Shown in pieces: positions 16,790-23,298 of a stretch of 64,000 nucleotides of DNA. The position numbers and the translations under genes are program-made. Source of the stretch: Anaerolineae bacterium. Lineage in GTDB: Bacteria > Chloroflexota > Anaerolineae > Anaerolineales > UBA11579. The stretch is from the NCBI GenBank assembly GCA_004297445.1, contig SCUK01000061.1, positions 1-64,000 on the forward strand. The letters are read 5' to 3'. How positions within the stretch are numbered: the stretch's first letter is position 1; each line of letters begins with the position of its first letter. The notes below the pieces were generated by a model. It had not been told where the DNA came from and ran no database searches. It saw only the letters and a list, made by a program, of their open reading frames with translations.

Positions 16790-17506
16790 ATGCCCAATAA
16801 CTTCCCGCAGCCGGAGCGCGTGCTGCTCATCGTGGCTCACCCGGACGACCCGGAATTCGGCGCGGCCGGCACCATCGCCCGCTGGGTGCAGGGCGGCGCG
16901 CACGTTACCTTCGTCATCGTGACGGATGGCAGCAAAGGCACCGCCGATAAGGAAATGACGAAGGAAAAACTGGTGGCGATGCGCGAAGCGGAGCAGCGCG
17001 CCGCCGCGGCGGTGCTGGGCGTGCAGGAGGTGGTATTCCTCGGCCAGCCGGATGGCGAAATCCAGAATACCTACGCGTTGCGCGAACTCATCGTGCGCCA
17101 GATACGGACGCACCGGCCGGATGTGCTCATCACCCATGACCCGACGATGCGCATCTTTCAGAACATGACTCTAAACCACACCGACCACCGCGTGGTGGGC
17201 GATACGGTGCTGGATGCGGTCTTCCCGCTGGCGCGTGACCGCATGAACTTCCCGGAGCATGAGGCCGCCGGGCTGGAACCGCACAAGGTGCTGGACATCT
17301 TTCTGCAATTCACCGAAAATCCGAACTACTGGGTGGACATCAGCGCGACGATGGACCTGAAAATCAAGGCGCTGTGCGAGCACAAGAGCCAGATTGGCGA
17401 GCCGGCCGAACTGGAAGAACGGCTGCGCCAGCGCCACGGCGAGCGCGCCGAGCATGTGTCATTTGAGTATGCCGAGACGTTCCGGCGGGTAAAGTTAGCG
17501 GGGTAA
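16790..17506 (+). CDS. PIG-L/LmbE family N-acetylglucosaminyl deacetylase
   Basis: Encodes 238 aa. The Zn-binding motif AHPDDPEFGAAGTIARW (about 16-32) and the distal NHTDHR (about 132) define the LmbE-like family. Members remove acetyl groups from GlcNAc conjugates in bacillithiol, mycothiol, glycolipid and antibiotic pathways. No pathway partner is adjacent, so the substrate is open. ATG 16790 follows AAGGAG. The longer frame from 16751 would start in the repeat-containing leader. Confidence 0.8.
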   Translation: MPNNFPQPERVLLIVAHPDDPEFGAAGTIARWVQGGAHVTFVIVTDGSKGTADKEMTKEKLVAMREAEQRAAAAVLGVQEVVFLGQPDGEIQNTYALRELIVRQIRTHRPDVLITHDPTMRIFQNMTLNHTDHRVVGDTVLDAVFPLARDRMNFPEHEAAGLEPHKVLDIFLQFTENPNYWVDISATMDLKIKALCEHKSQIGEPAELEERLRQRHGERAEHVSFEYAETFRRVKLAG

Positions 17507-17539
17507 CGTCATCCGATTGCTCGAAGTGACAAAACAAAA

Positions 17540-17581
17540 ACACCCGATTTCGAGAAACAAGTTTCTTTCGAAATCGGGTGT
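17540..17581. terminator. Bidirectional terminator (CCGATTTC family), perfect 14-bp stem
   Basis: ACACCCGATTTCGA (17540-17553) pairs with TCGAAATCGGGTGT (17568-17581). An inner GAAAC/GTTTC helix caps it. It lies between convergent genes, with A-rich sequence on the left and TCTGGTTT on the right. Confidence 0.82.
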
Positions 17582-17605
17582 CTGGTTTGTAACGGGTGTA
17601 TTTTT

Positions 17606-18394
17606 TCAGGAGGATGCGCTGGTGTAGTGGCGCAGGCCGTACTTCCAGACGGCGCGCGACACCCACATCAGCACCACCGTGAATCCGGTGGCGATGAGGA
17701 TGGTCTGCGGCGTTAGCCGACCGGTCAGCGCCTCAGCGGGCACGGTCACGGCGAAGGCCACCGGGATGAGATAGGTCAGGCCCGCCCGCAGCCAGTCCGG
17801 ATACATGCCCACCGGCCAGCGGCCCGCCTGGTACAGGCTCTGGAACATCTCCATGATTTCCCAGACGCGCACGAACCAGAACGCCAGGGTGGTGAACATC
17901 AGGAACACGCAGTAAATCATGATCGCACCCAGGAAGAGGGCGAAGATGAACAGCAGCGCGCTGGACAGCGTGGTCTGGTTGCCGATATCGACCAGCGCCC
18001 AGCCCAGCACGATGAAGCCCATCAGGATGTCCACCACCGCCCAGATGGCGAACTGGCGCACGCTGACCATCACCTGCGAATCTTCCGGCTTGGTGAGCGC
18101 GTAGTCCAGCGAACCTTCCTGAACGTCTTCCATCAGGCGGCCCATGTTGGGCTGGATGACGGTGCGCATGATGCCGCCCATCAGGATGTGGACGCCCATC
18201 ACTGCCAGCAGTTCGCCGCTGCTCCAGCCGTGCAGGCTGCTGGTGTAACTGAACACCACCGCCAGCACGGCCAGGCCGGTGCCCAGCGAGATGAGTGATT
18301 GCAGTAACTGGATGAAGAAATTGGCGCGGTACTGCATCTCGTTGAGCGTGCTGATTCTGGCAAAGAGCCCGAAGAGTTTGAATGCGCGAATCAT
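17606..18394 (-). CDS. ABC-2 type exporter permease (COG3694/DUF990-like)
   Basis: Encodes 262 aa with six hydrophobic segments. Motifs QYRANFFIQLLQSL, GGIMRTVIQPNMGRLMEDVQEGSLDYALTKP and the ending SRAVWKYGLRHYTSASS are typical of the YybA/DUF990-type permease that occurs with a partner permease and an ATPase. It is the last gene of a three-gene operon, 3 nt after the second permease. The transported compound is not known. A polysaccharide, lipid or antibiotic is possible. Confidence 0.82.
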   Translation of the reverse strand: MIRAFKLFGLFARISTLNEMQYRANFFIQLLQSLISLGTGLAVLAVVFSYTSSLHGWSSGELLAVMGVHILMGGIMRTVIQPNMGRLMEDVQEGSLDYALTKPEDSQVMVSVRQFAIWAVVDILMGFIVLGWALVDIGNQTTLSSALLFIFALFLGAIMIYCVFLMFTTLAFWFVRVWEIMEMFQSLYQAGRWPVGMYPDWLRAGLTYLIPVAFAVTVPAEALTGRLTPQTILIATGFTVVLMWVSRAVWKYGLRHYTSASS

Positions 18395-18397
18395 GAC

Positions 18398-19213
18398 TCA
18401 GCCTCCTACCGCGGTGAAGTGTTTGACGCCGCGCTTCCAGATGATGCCGATGAGCGTGTAGCACAGCACGATCCAGATGAGTTGGATGCCGAAGCCCTGC
18501 CAGATTTCCTGGGTGCTAAGGCGGCCGATGAGTACCTCAATCGGGAAGCCGAAGGCCCACTGGAACGGCAGCCAGTCGGCGATGCCCTGCGCCCACTGTG
18601 GCATCAGTTCCAGCGGCACCAGGCGGCCGGAGAGCAGCAGTTCGAGGGTGAAGAACAGGTCGAAGATGGCGCTGACGCGGGTGGTCCAGAAGGTGATGAG
18701 GCCCAGCAGCCACAGCAGGGCGAAGCGCACCAGAAAACCGAGCATCAGCGCCACCGGGAACGCGGCGGCCTGGCCCCAGGTCGGTTGGATATCCGGGCGG
18801 AAGATGAGCCACAGGATGATGCCGGCCGGCAGCCAGTAGATGACATAGGGCACTTTGATGCCGAGGAAGAAGCCCAGGTCGTAGTGGATGGGGTGCACCG
18901 GGCGCAGCAGTTCACCGGCCAGGCGCCCATTCTTGATACGCCACTCGAACGACTGCGGCGAGAGCGAGAGGTTGAACTGGCGCACCAGCGTCCAGACGAT
19001 GTAGTAGGCGGCGAAGGTGGAGGCGGTATAGCCGCCCACCGAGCCGCCCTGTGACTCGGCCACGTTGGTCCACACGATAAGATAAATCAACGGCTCGATA
19101 ACCAGATGGATGAGGAACATGATGTTCGCCAACTGGTACTGGAACTGACCGATGATGGCCGTCTTGGCGTTGACCAGGTACAGGTCGGCGTAATCGCGGG
19201 CACGGGCGAGCAT
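18398..19213 (-). CDS. ABC-2 type exporter permease (COG4587-like)
   Basis: Encodes 271 aa with six predicted helices. It contains FEWRIKNGRLAGELLRPVHPIHYDLGFFLG and ends WKRGVKHFTAVGG, the same C-terminal pattern (W+xGx+xYT/FTA) as its partner. The pair presumably forms a heterodimeric channel. Its start codon overlaps the stop of the ATPase gene by one base (TGATG), indicating translational coupling. Confidence 0.82.
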   Translation of the reverse strand: MLARARDYADLYLVNAKTAIIGQFQYQLANIMFLIHLVIEPLIYLIVWTNVAESQGGSVGGYTASTFAAYYIVWTLVRQFNLSLSPQSFEWRIKNGRLAGELLRPVHPIHYDLGFFLGIKVPYVIYWLPAGIILWLIFRPDIQPTWGQAAAFPVALMLGFLVRFALLWLLGLITFWTTRVSAIFDLFFTLELLLSGRLVPLELMPQWAQGIADWLPFQWAFGFPIEVLIGRLSTQEIWQGFGIQLIWIVLCYTLIGIIWKRGVKHFTAVGG

Positions 19214-20223
19214 CAGGCCTTCTCCTTTTCGGCTTCTTCCTCTTTGGGCTGTTCGAAGACGTGCTCGATGACTTCCTCAATCGGCGGGTCTTCCACGGTG
19301 AGGTCGGTGATGGGCATGTCGGCCAGCATCTTGGCGGTCACGTGCGGCGTCTCGGCCTTGCTCACGCGCAGGGTGACGCGGTTGGGCTCCTGGCTGATGA
19401 CGGTGCCAAAGGCGGCGAAGTCCGGCGTGTGGCCGTTCATGTCGCTGAAGGTGACAGAGAGCGTCTTCATCGCCGAGAAGCGTTCGACCAGGCCGGAGAG
19501 GTCGCCGTCATACAGGATTTTGCCGTGATGGATGACGATGACGCGCTTGCACAGTGCCTGCACGTCGGCCATGTAGTGGCTGGTGAGCAGGACGGTGGCG
19601 TTGTGCTTTTCGTTGTACTGCTGGATGAAGCGGCGGATGCGGCGCTGCATGGTGACATCCAGGCCGATGGTCGGTTCGTCCAGGAACAGCACCTGCGGGC
19701 GGTGCAACAGGGCGCCCACGGCTTCTACTTTCATGCGCTCGCCGAGGCTGAGGTTGCGCACCGGCTTGTTCACCAGGTCGCCCAGCAGCATCAGTTCAAT
19801 CAGTTCGTCGCGGGTTTCTTCGTACTGCTTGCGCGGGATGCTGTAAATGGCGCGGTTGAGTTCGAACGAGTCGATGGCCGGGATGTCCCAGTTGAGCTGG
19901 CTGCGCTGGCCCATGACCAGGGTGATCTGGCGCAGGAAATCCTTCTGGCGCTTCTCCGGCAGGTAGCCGATGACGTCCAGTTCGCCGCTGGAGGGGTAGA
20001 GCAGGCCGGCCAGCATTTTGAGCGTGGTGGTCTTGCCGGCGCCGTTCGGGCCGAGGAAGCCGACGATTTCGCCGGGCTGGATGTCGAACTCAATCGAGTC
20101 GACGGCGCGCACTTCCTTGTACTTGCGGTTGAACAGGCTGACGACCGCGGCTTTGAGGCCGGCATCGCGCTCCGGTACTTTGAATATCTTGGTCAGATTT
20201 CTGACATGGATGGCGGGTTTCAC
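19213..20223 (-). CDS. ABC transporter ATP-binding protein (COG4586-like)
   Basis: Encodes 336 aa. Walker A is GPNGAGKTT (about 59-67), the signature is LSLGERMKVE, and Walker B is LFLDEPTIGLD, followed by the H-loop LLTSHYM. The extra C-terminal region of about 90 residues with VTFSDMNGHTPDFAAFG is typical of this ATPase subgroup. The start is GTG at 20223, supported by AAGGAG 7 nt upstream. It heads the exporter operon, has its own promoter at 20311-20339, and may also receive readthrough from the leader at 20464. Confidence 0.88.
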   Translation of the reverse strand: MKPAIHVRNLTKIFKVPERDAGLKAAVVSLFNRKYKEVRAVDSIEFDIQPGEIVGFLGPNGAGKTTTLKMLAGLLYPSSGELDVIGYLPEKRQKDFLRQITLVMGQRSQLNWDIPAIDSFELNRAIYSIPRKQYEETRDELIELMLLGDLVNKPVRNLSLGERMKVEAVGALLHRPQVLFLDEPTIGLDVTMQRRIRRFIQQYNEKHNATVLLTSHYMADVQALCKRVIVIHHGKILYDGDLSGLVERFSAMKTLSVTFSDMNGHTPDFAAFGTVISQEPNRVTLRVSKAETPHVTAKMLADMPITDLTVEDPPIEEVIEHVFEQPKEEEAEKEKA

Positions 20224-20310
20224 TTGTTTCTCCTTGTGGGTGTTGCGTATGAGTTCAATTTTTCTGAACCAACATTTCTTTTTATTGAAAATATACTTAA
20301 GTTATTTGAT

Positions 20311-20339
20311 AGATTATCCAATTCATTCATGTTTGTCAA
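20311..20339 (-). promoter_or_regulatory. Promoter of the ABC exporter operon
   Basis: On the minus strand, TTGACA (20339-20334) and TAATCT (20316-20311) are separated by 17 nt. A leader of about 80 nt precedes the GTG start. This 20224-20407 stretch is distinctly AT-rich. Confidence 0.7.
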
Positions 20340-20407
20340 GATTTACTTCCAATTTTCTAAGATTCTTTTCAGATTCTCCCCTGCGACCAGCGTTTCGGGA
20401 AAACAAA

Positions 20408-20438
20408 ACGCCGCAGGGCGATTGCGCACCTGCGGCGT
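20408..20438 (-). terminator. Intrinsic terminator behind the leader ORF
   Basis: On the minus strand ACGCCGCAGG (20438-20429) pairs with CCTGCGGCGT (20417-20408), followed by TTTGTTTT. Part of the left arm and loop (AGGTGCGCAA, 20431-20422) is complementary to TTGCGCACCT inside the leader ORF (20491-20482), so an alternative pairing is possible. Confidence 0.8.
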
Positions 20439-20463
20439 GGGGAGCCGGAAAGCCGGGCGGACG

Positions 20464-20526
20464 TTAAGCGGTCCGCGACGGAGGTGCGCAAGTAATCAGG
20501 TTCATGGTGTTGTGAATGCCACACAT
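20464..20526 (-). CDS. 20-aa leader peptide upstream of the ABC exporter operon
   Basis: This ORF is below normal gene-finder size. It reads MCGIHNTMNLITCAPPSRTA and ends with TAA. AAAGGAGGT (20543-20535), a near-perfect Shine-Dalgarno, lies 8 nt before the ATG. A promoter at 20577-20606 and a terminator at 20408-20438 bracket it. The Cys-Ala-Pro-Pro segment is encoded by the bases that can pair with the terminator loop, so ribosome position could choose between two RNA folds. The Pro-Pro pair may slow the ribosome. The peptide might instead be functional itself. No homologue was recognised. Confidence 0.6.
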   Translation of the reverse strand: MCGIHNTMNLITCAPPSRTA

Positions 20527-20552
20527 TACGGCGTACCTCCTTTAGTGATGTC

Positions 20553-20568
20553 GCCGGACGAGTCCGGC
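20553..20568 (-). ncRNA. 5'-end hairpin of the leader transcript
   Basis: GCCGGAC and GTCCGGC (20568-20562 and 20559-20553 on the minus strand) form a 7-bp stem with a 2-nt loop. It lies right at the predicted 5' end, before the Shine-Dalgarno of the leader ORF. Confidence 0.5.
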
Positions 20569-20576
20569 GCAGGTAC

Positions 20577-20606
20577 AGGATACACCGCGGACAGGGTGTT
20601 TGTCAA
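20577..20606 (-). promoter_or_regulatory. Promoter of the leader-peptide transcript
   Basis: TTGACA (20606-20601) and TATCCT (20582-20577) are separated by 18 nt on the minus strand. The predicted start is at about 20570. Confidence 0.6.
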
Positions 20607-20625
20607 CGGGGAAAACGGGAAACAA

Positions 20626-20652
20626 AAAGGCCGCGCATGCGGCGCGGCCTTT
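20626..20652 (-). terminator. Intrinsic terminator after the small Cys-rich protein gene
   Basis: AAAGGCCGCGC and GCGCGGCCTTT form a perfect 11-bp stem with a 5-nt loop. On the minus strand it is followed by TTTTTGTTT. It separates this gene from the leader transcript. Confidence 0.85.
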
Positions 20653-20670
20653 GATGGGTGAAATGGGCCC

Positions 20671-20907
20671 TCAGGGGTAGATTTCTTCGAGGATGGGTTC
20701 GTAGGTGCAGATGCAACCGTTGGCCCGCGAGCAGCCTTCGACCGGCAGGGTGGGGGCTTCGCCCTTGGCATACACGCCCTGAATCATCTGGCCGACGGTG
20801 CAGTTCTGCGGCGCGGCCACGCGAATGACGGTGACGCGCGGGTTGGCTTCCAGTTTTTTCAGGGTTTCGGCCTGCTGTTGGGTTTTGTAGTCGGCATCGG
20901 GCGACAT
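20671..20907 (-). CDS. Small protein with conserved-looking C-terminal Cys cluster
   Basis: Encodes 78 aa and was not recognised. The N-terminal half is helical and charged (YKTQQQAETLKKLEANP). The C-terminal half has four Cys residues in NCTVGQ ... EGCSRANGCICTYEPIL, spaced like a metal-binding or disulfide site. ATG 20907 has CCGGAG 7 nt upstream and a TATAAA box about 25 nt further. The frame can be extended to 20943, but that would place the start before the promoter. Confidence 0.6.
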   Translation of the reverse strand: MSPDADYKTQQQAETLKKLEANPRVTVIRVAAPQNCTVGQMIQGVYAKGEAPTLPVEGCSRANGCICTYEPILEEIYP

Positions 20908-20997
20908 AACGAACTCCGGTCGTGATTGTGCTTTATAGTGCAACTGGGTAATGATAAGCGATTTTCAGGGGGAGGGGAAGGGAATTTCACTCGCTGC

Positions 20998-21954
20998 TTA
21001 GGGCTGCATTTCGGCGCGCACGGCGTGGTACAGGTTCTCGGCTTTCAGTTCGTTGAGGGTCAGGCAAGGGGCCTTCAGGTGGTCGGCCAGGCTTTGCGCC
21101 AGCCCCTGGTCAAAGGCGGCGTGCTCCATATTAATCACCACGCTGCGAATCTGGTCATGGGCGATGTGTTCGGCGAGGCGGTGAGCCTCTTCCTGGGGCG
21201 GCAGGCCGCCCAGCGCCACGTTGCCGGCGCCATCGGTGAGCAGAATCATCAGCGGCATCACGTCCGGGTGGGCGAGTTGTTCGCGGCGGATGACCTCATG
21301 CGCCAGGAACAGACCGGCGGAGAGCGGAGTCTTGCCGCCTACCGGGATGTCGTTGAGGGCGCGCTGGGCCAACTGCACCGAATTGGTGGGCGGCAGGATC
21401 AGGTTGGCGCGGTCTTTCTGGAACACCACCAACCCCACACGGTCACGGCGCTGGTAGGCATCCGTCAGCAGCGAGACGATGGCGCCTTTGGTGGCGGCCA
21501 TGCGCTCGGCGACTGCCATGCTCCACGAAGCATCCACCACGAACATGACCAGGTTGGCGGTGAGGCGCACGCGCACTTTTTCCTGGATGTCGCTGCGCTC
21601 GATGGCGAATGCTGTCTGGCGTTCGGCGCGCACGTCGGCGCGTCGAATCTGGTAGGGGGCGGCGGCGCGCAGGGTGGCATCAAAGGCCACATCCGAAGGT
21701 TTGCCGCGCGCCGGGCGCGCCTGGATGTAACGGCCGCGCTTGCGCTCGGTGCGGGTGCGCGAACGGCGGCCGCTCTGTTTGCGGCTCAACTTGTCCAGTT
21801 TGTTGTCGAGGCGGCGGGGGGTGAAGGTTTCGCCGGAGTGTACGTTCTGGCCGCCATCCCACCAGTAGGCGTTGCCGGAGTCAAAGACATCCTGCGGGCC
21901 GGGTTCGGCCGGGGCCTGGTCGGGGCTGCCTTCGGTGATGCGCTTATCTACGCT
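20998..21954 (-). CDS. chlD: ChlD-like VWA half of the metal chelatase, reached by -1 frameshift from chlI
   Basis: The frame is open from a TAA at the A-run to 20998, 318 codons. The first 55 codons have no ATG, GTG or TTG, although they encode linker sequence expected in ChlD proteins (a VFDSGNAYWWDGG ... FTPRRLD region, then SGRRSRTRTERKRGRYI). The first possible start, TTG at 21789, lies inside that conserved region and has no Shine-Dalgarno. The VWA domain shows the MIDAS motif DASWSM, then TPLSAGL and LLTDGAGN. It is most simply read as the C-terminal half of a 686-aa ChlI-ChlD protein made by slipping on nine A residues at 21954-21962. Confidence 0.8.
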   Translation of the reverse strand, partial: SVDKRITEGSPDQAPAEPGPQDVFDSGNAYWWDGGQNVHSGETFTPRRLDNKLDKLSRKQSGRRSRTRTERKRGRYIQARPARGKPSDVAFDATLRAAAPYQIRRADVRAERQTAFAIERSDIQEKVRVRLTANLVMFVVDASWSMAVAERMAATKGAIVSLLTDAYQRRDRVGLVVFQKDRANLILPPTNSVQLAQRALNDIPVGGKTPLSAGLFLAHEVIRREQLAHPDVMPLMILLTDGAGNVALGGLPPQEEAHRLAEHIAHDQIRSVVINMEHAAFDQGLAQSLADHLKAPCLTLNELKAENLYHAVRAEMQP

Positions 21955-23057
21955 TTTTTTTTATCGGCGGCTTTTTCTTCGCTGGCGTCGCCGTTGCTTT
22001 GTTCGGGTTTGCCTTCGCCTTCATGCTCGCCGGCCAGGTTCTGGATGCGCTCGCTCAATTCTTCGGTGGTGATTTCGGCCTGGTGGAACGGGCCGCGGCG
22101 GATGCGGTGCGGCAGGGCCAGTTCGGCGGCCACGGCGATGTCCATATCGGTGATGCGTTTGCGGCCTTCGTAGGCGGCATGGGCGCGGGCGGCCTTGAGG
22201 ATGACCAGGTCGGCGCGGTGGCCGTCCACATTGAGGGAAGCGGTGAGCGAAGCGATGGCGATGAGGTCGCGGCTGGTGTAGCCTACGAGGTCCACCAGGT
22301 CGCGGGCGGTGATGATGCGGTCCGCCAGTTCCTTCTCCTTCGCTTCCCACTCTTTGGCGAATTTTTCGCTGTTGGCTTCAAAGCCCAGGTTGCGCTCCAT
22401 GATGGCGACGCGGTCGCGCGCATCCCGGATGCCGTGAATTTCCACCGAGAGGGCAAAGCGGTCCAGCAGTTGCGGGCGCAGGTCGCCTTCTTCGGGGTTC
22501 ATCGTGCCCACTAAGATGAAGCGAGCGGGGTGCGAGAAGGAAATGCCCTCGCGTTCCACGATGTTCACGCCCATGGCGGCCGAGTCCAGCAGCACGTCCA
22601 CCACGTGGTCATCCAGCAGGTTGACCTCGTCAATGTACAGGATGCCGCGGTTGGCGGCTGCCAGCACGCCGGGTTCAAAATTACGCTCGCCTTTCTTGAT
22701 GGCGGCTTCGATGTCCAGGGTGCCGACCACGCGGTCTTCCGTGGCCGAGATGGGCAGGTCAATGAACGGAATCTTGCGGGCGGAGGTCTCGAGGTCGCCG
22801 CCCTTGGTCTTAAGGTCTTTGGCCCAGTCGGACCAGCTATCCGGCACGGCCGGGTCATCGTTGAAGGGGGAGTGGGTGAAGACCTGGATTTCCGGGAGCA
22901 GGGCGGCCATGGCGCGCGCCGAGGTGGACTTGGCGGTGCCGCGCTCGCCGCGGATGAGCACGCCGCCGATGCGCGGGTCTACGGCGTTCAGAACCAGGGC
23001 ACGCTTCATGCGTTCCTGGCCCACGATGGCGGTAAAGGGATAAATCGCGCGTCTCAT
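21948..23057 (-). CDS. chlI: Magnesium/cobalt chelatase AAA+ subunit (ChlI/BchI type)
   Basis: Encodes 369 aa in the zero frame. It starts YPFTAIVGQERMKRALVLNAVDPRIGG, with Walker A GERGTAKST (about 38-46), the Walker B region GILYIDEVNLLDDHVVD and sensor GTMNPEEGDLRPQLLDRF. It drives ATP-dependent insertion of Mg or Co into a tetrapyrrole together with a D and an H (or CobN) subunit. The gene ends GAT, three AAA codons, GCG, TAG. The nine-A run is a slippery site into the ChlD frame. No ChlH/CobN gene is in the window, so the metal is uncertain. Confidence 0.9.
   Translation of the reverse strand: MRRAIYPFTAIVGQERMKRALVLNAVDPRIGGVLIRGERGTAKSTSARAMAALLPEIQVFTHSPFNDDPAVPDSWSDWAKDLKTKGGDLETSARKIPFIDLPISATEDRVVGTLDIEAAIKKGERNFEPGVLAAANRGILYIDEVNLLDDHVVDVLLDSAAMGVNIVEREGISFSHPARFILVGTMNPEEGDLRPQLLDRFALSVEIHGIRDARDRVAIMERNLGFEANSEKFAKEWEAKEKELADRIITARDLVDLVGYTSRDLIAIASLTASLNVDGHRADLVILKAARAHAAYEGRKRITDMDIAVAAELALPHRIRRGPFHQAEITTEELSERIQNLAGEHEGEGKPEQSNGDASEEKAADKKKA
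21954..21962 (-). other. Nine-A slippery sequence at the chlI/chlD junction
   Basis: On the minus strand the bases read GAT, nine A, GCG, TAG. Slippage by -1 on tandem AAA codons leads from ChlI into the ChlD frame at AGC GTA GAT. The zero-frame stop comes one codon after the run. Confidence 0.75.
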
Positions 23058-23232
23058 TCGGTCGGGTCACTCCTGAATCAGTGTAACTTTTCAAGTTTAT
23101 CACAACTGACCTTTTCAACTGCCGCGCGGCGCGCATCCCTCATGGCGATTTAATCCGCAAATTGGCTGCCGAATCAGCCAGTTCGGCCTGAATTCCTCCG
23201 GATTTTGCTCCCCCAGATTCGCCCTCCAGCGG

Positions 23233-23261
23233 TTGTCAAGGTCATTTTTACCCTTTATAAT
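23233..23261 (+). promoter_or_regulatory. Promoter of rpsA
   Basis: TTGTCA (23233-23238) and TATAAT (23256-23261) are spaced by 17 nt. The rest of the 241-nt gap from 23058 holds the upstream region of chlI and a few short inverted repeats, with no gene. Confidence 0.75.
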
Positions 23262-23298
23262 TGCGCCCGTATCTCAACCGACTGGAGCGACCCTATAT

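Noticed and set aside
20998..21789. ChlD as an independent gene starting at TTG 21789
   Set aside because: The TTG lies inside conserved linker sequence, has no Shine-Dalgarno, and leaves 55 coding-like upstream codons unexplained.
23058..23232. Cobalamin riboswitch upstream of the chelatase
   Set aside because: No B12-box-like sequence was found on the minus-strand leader.
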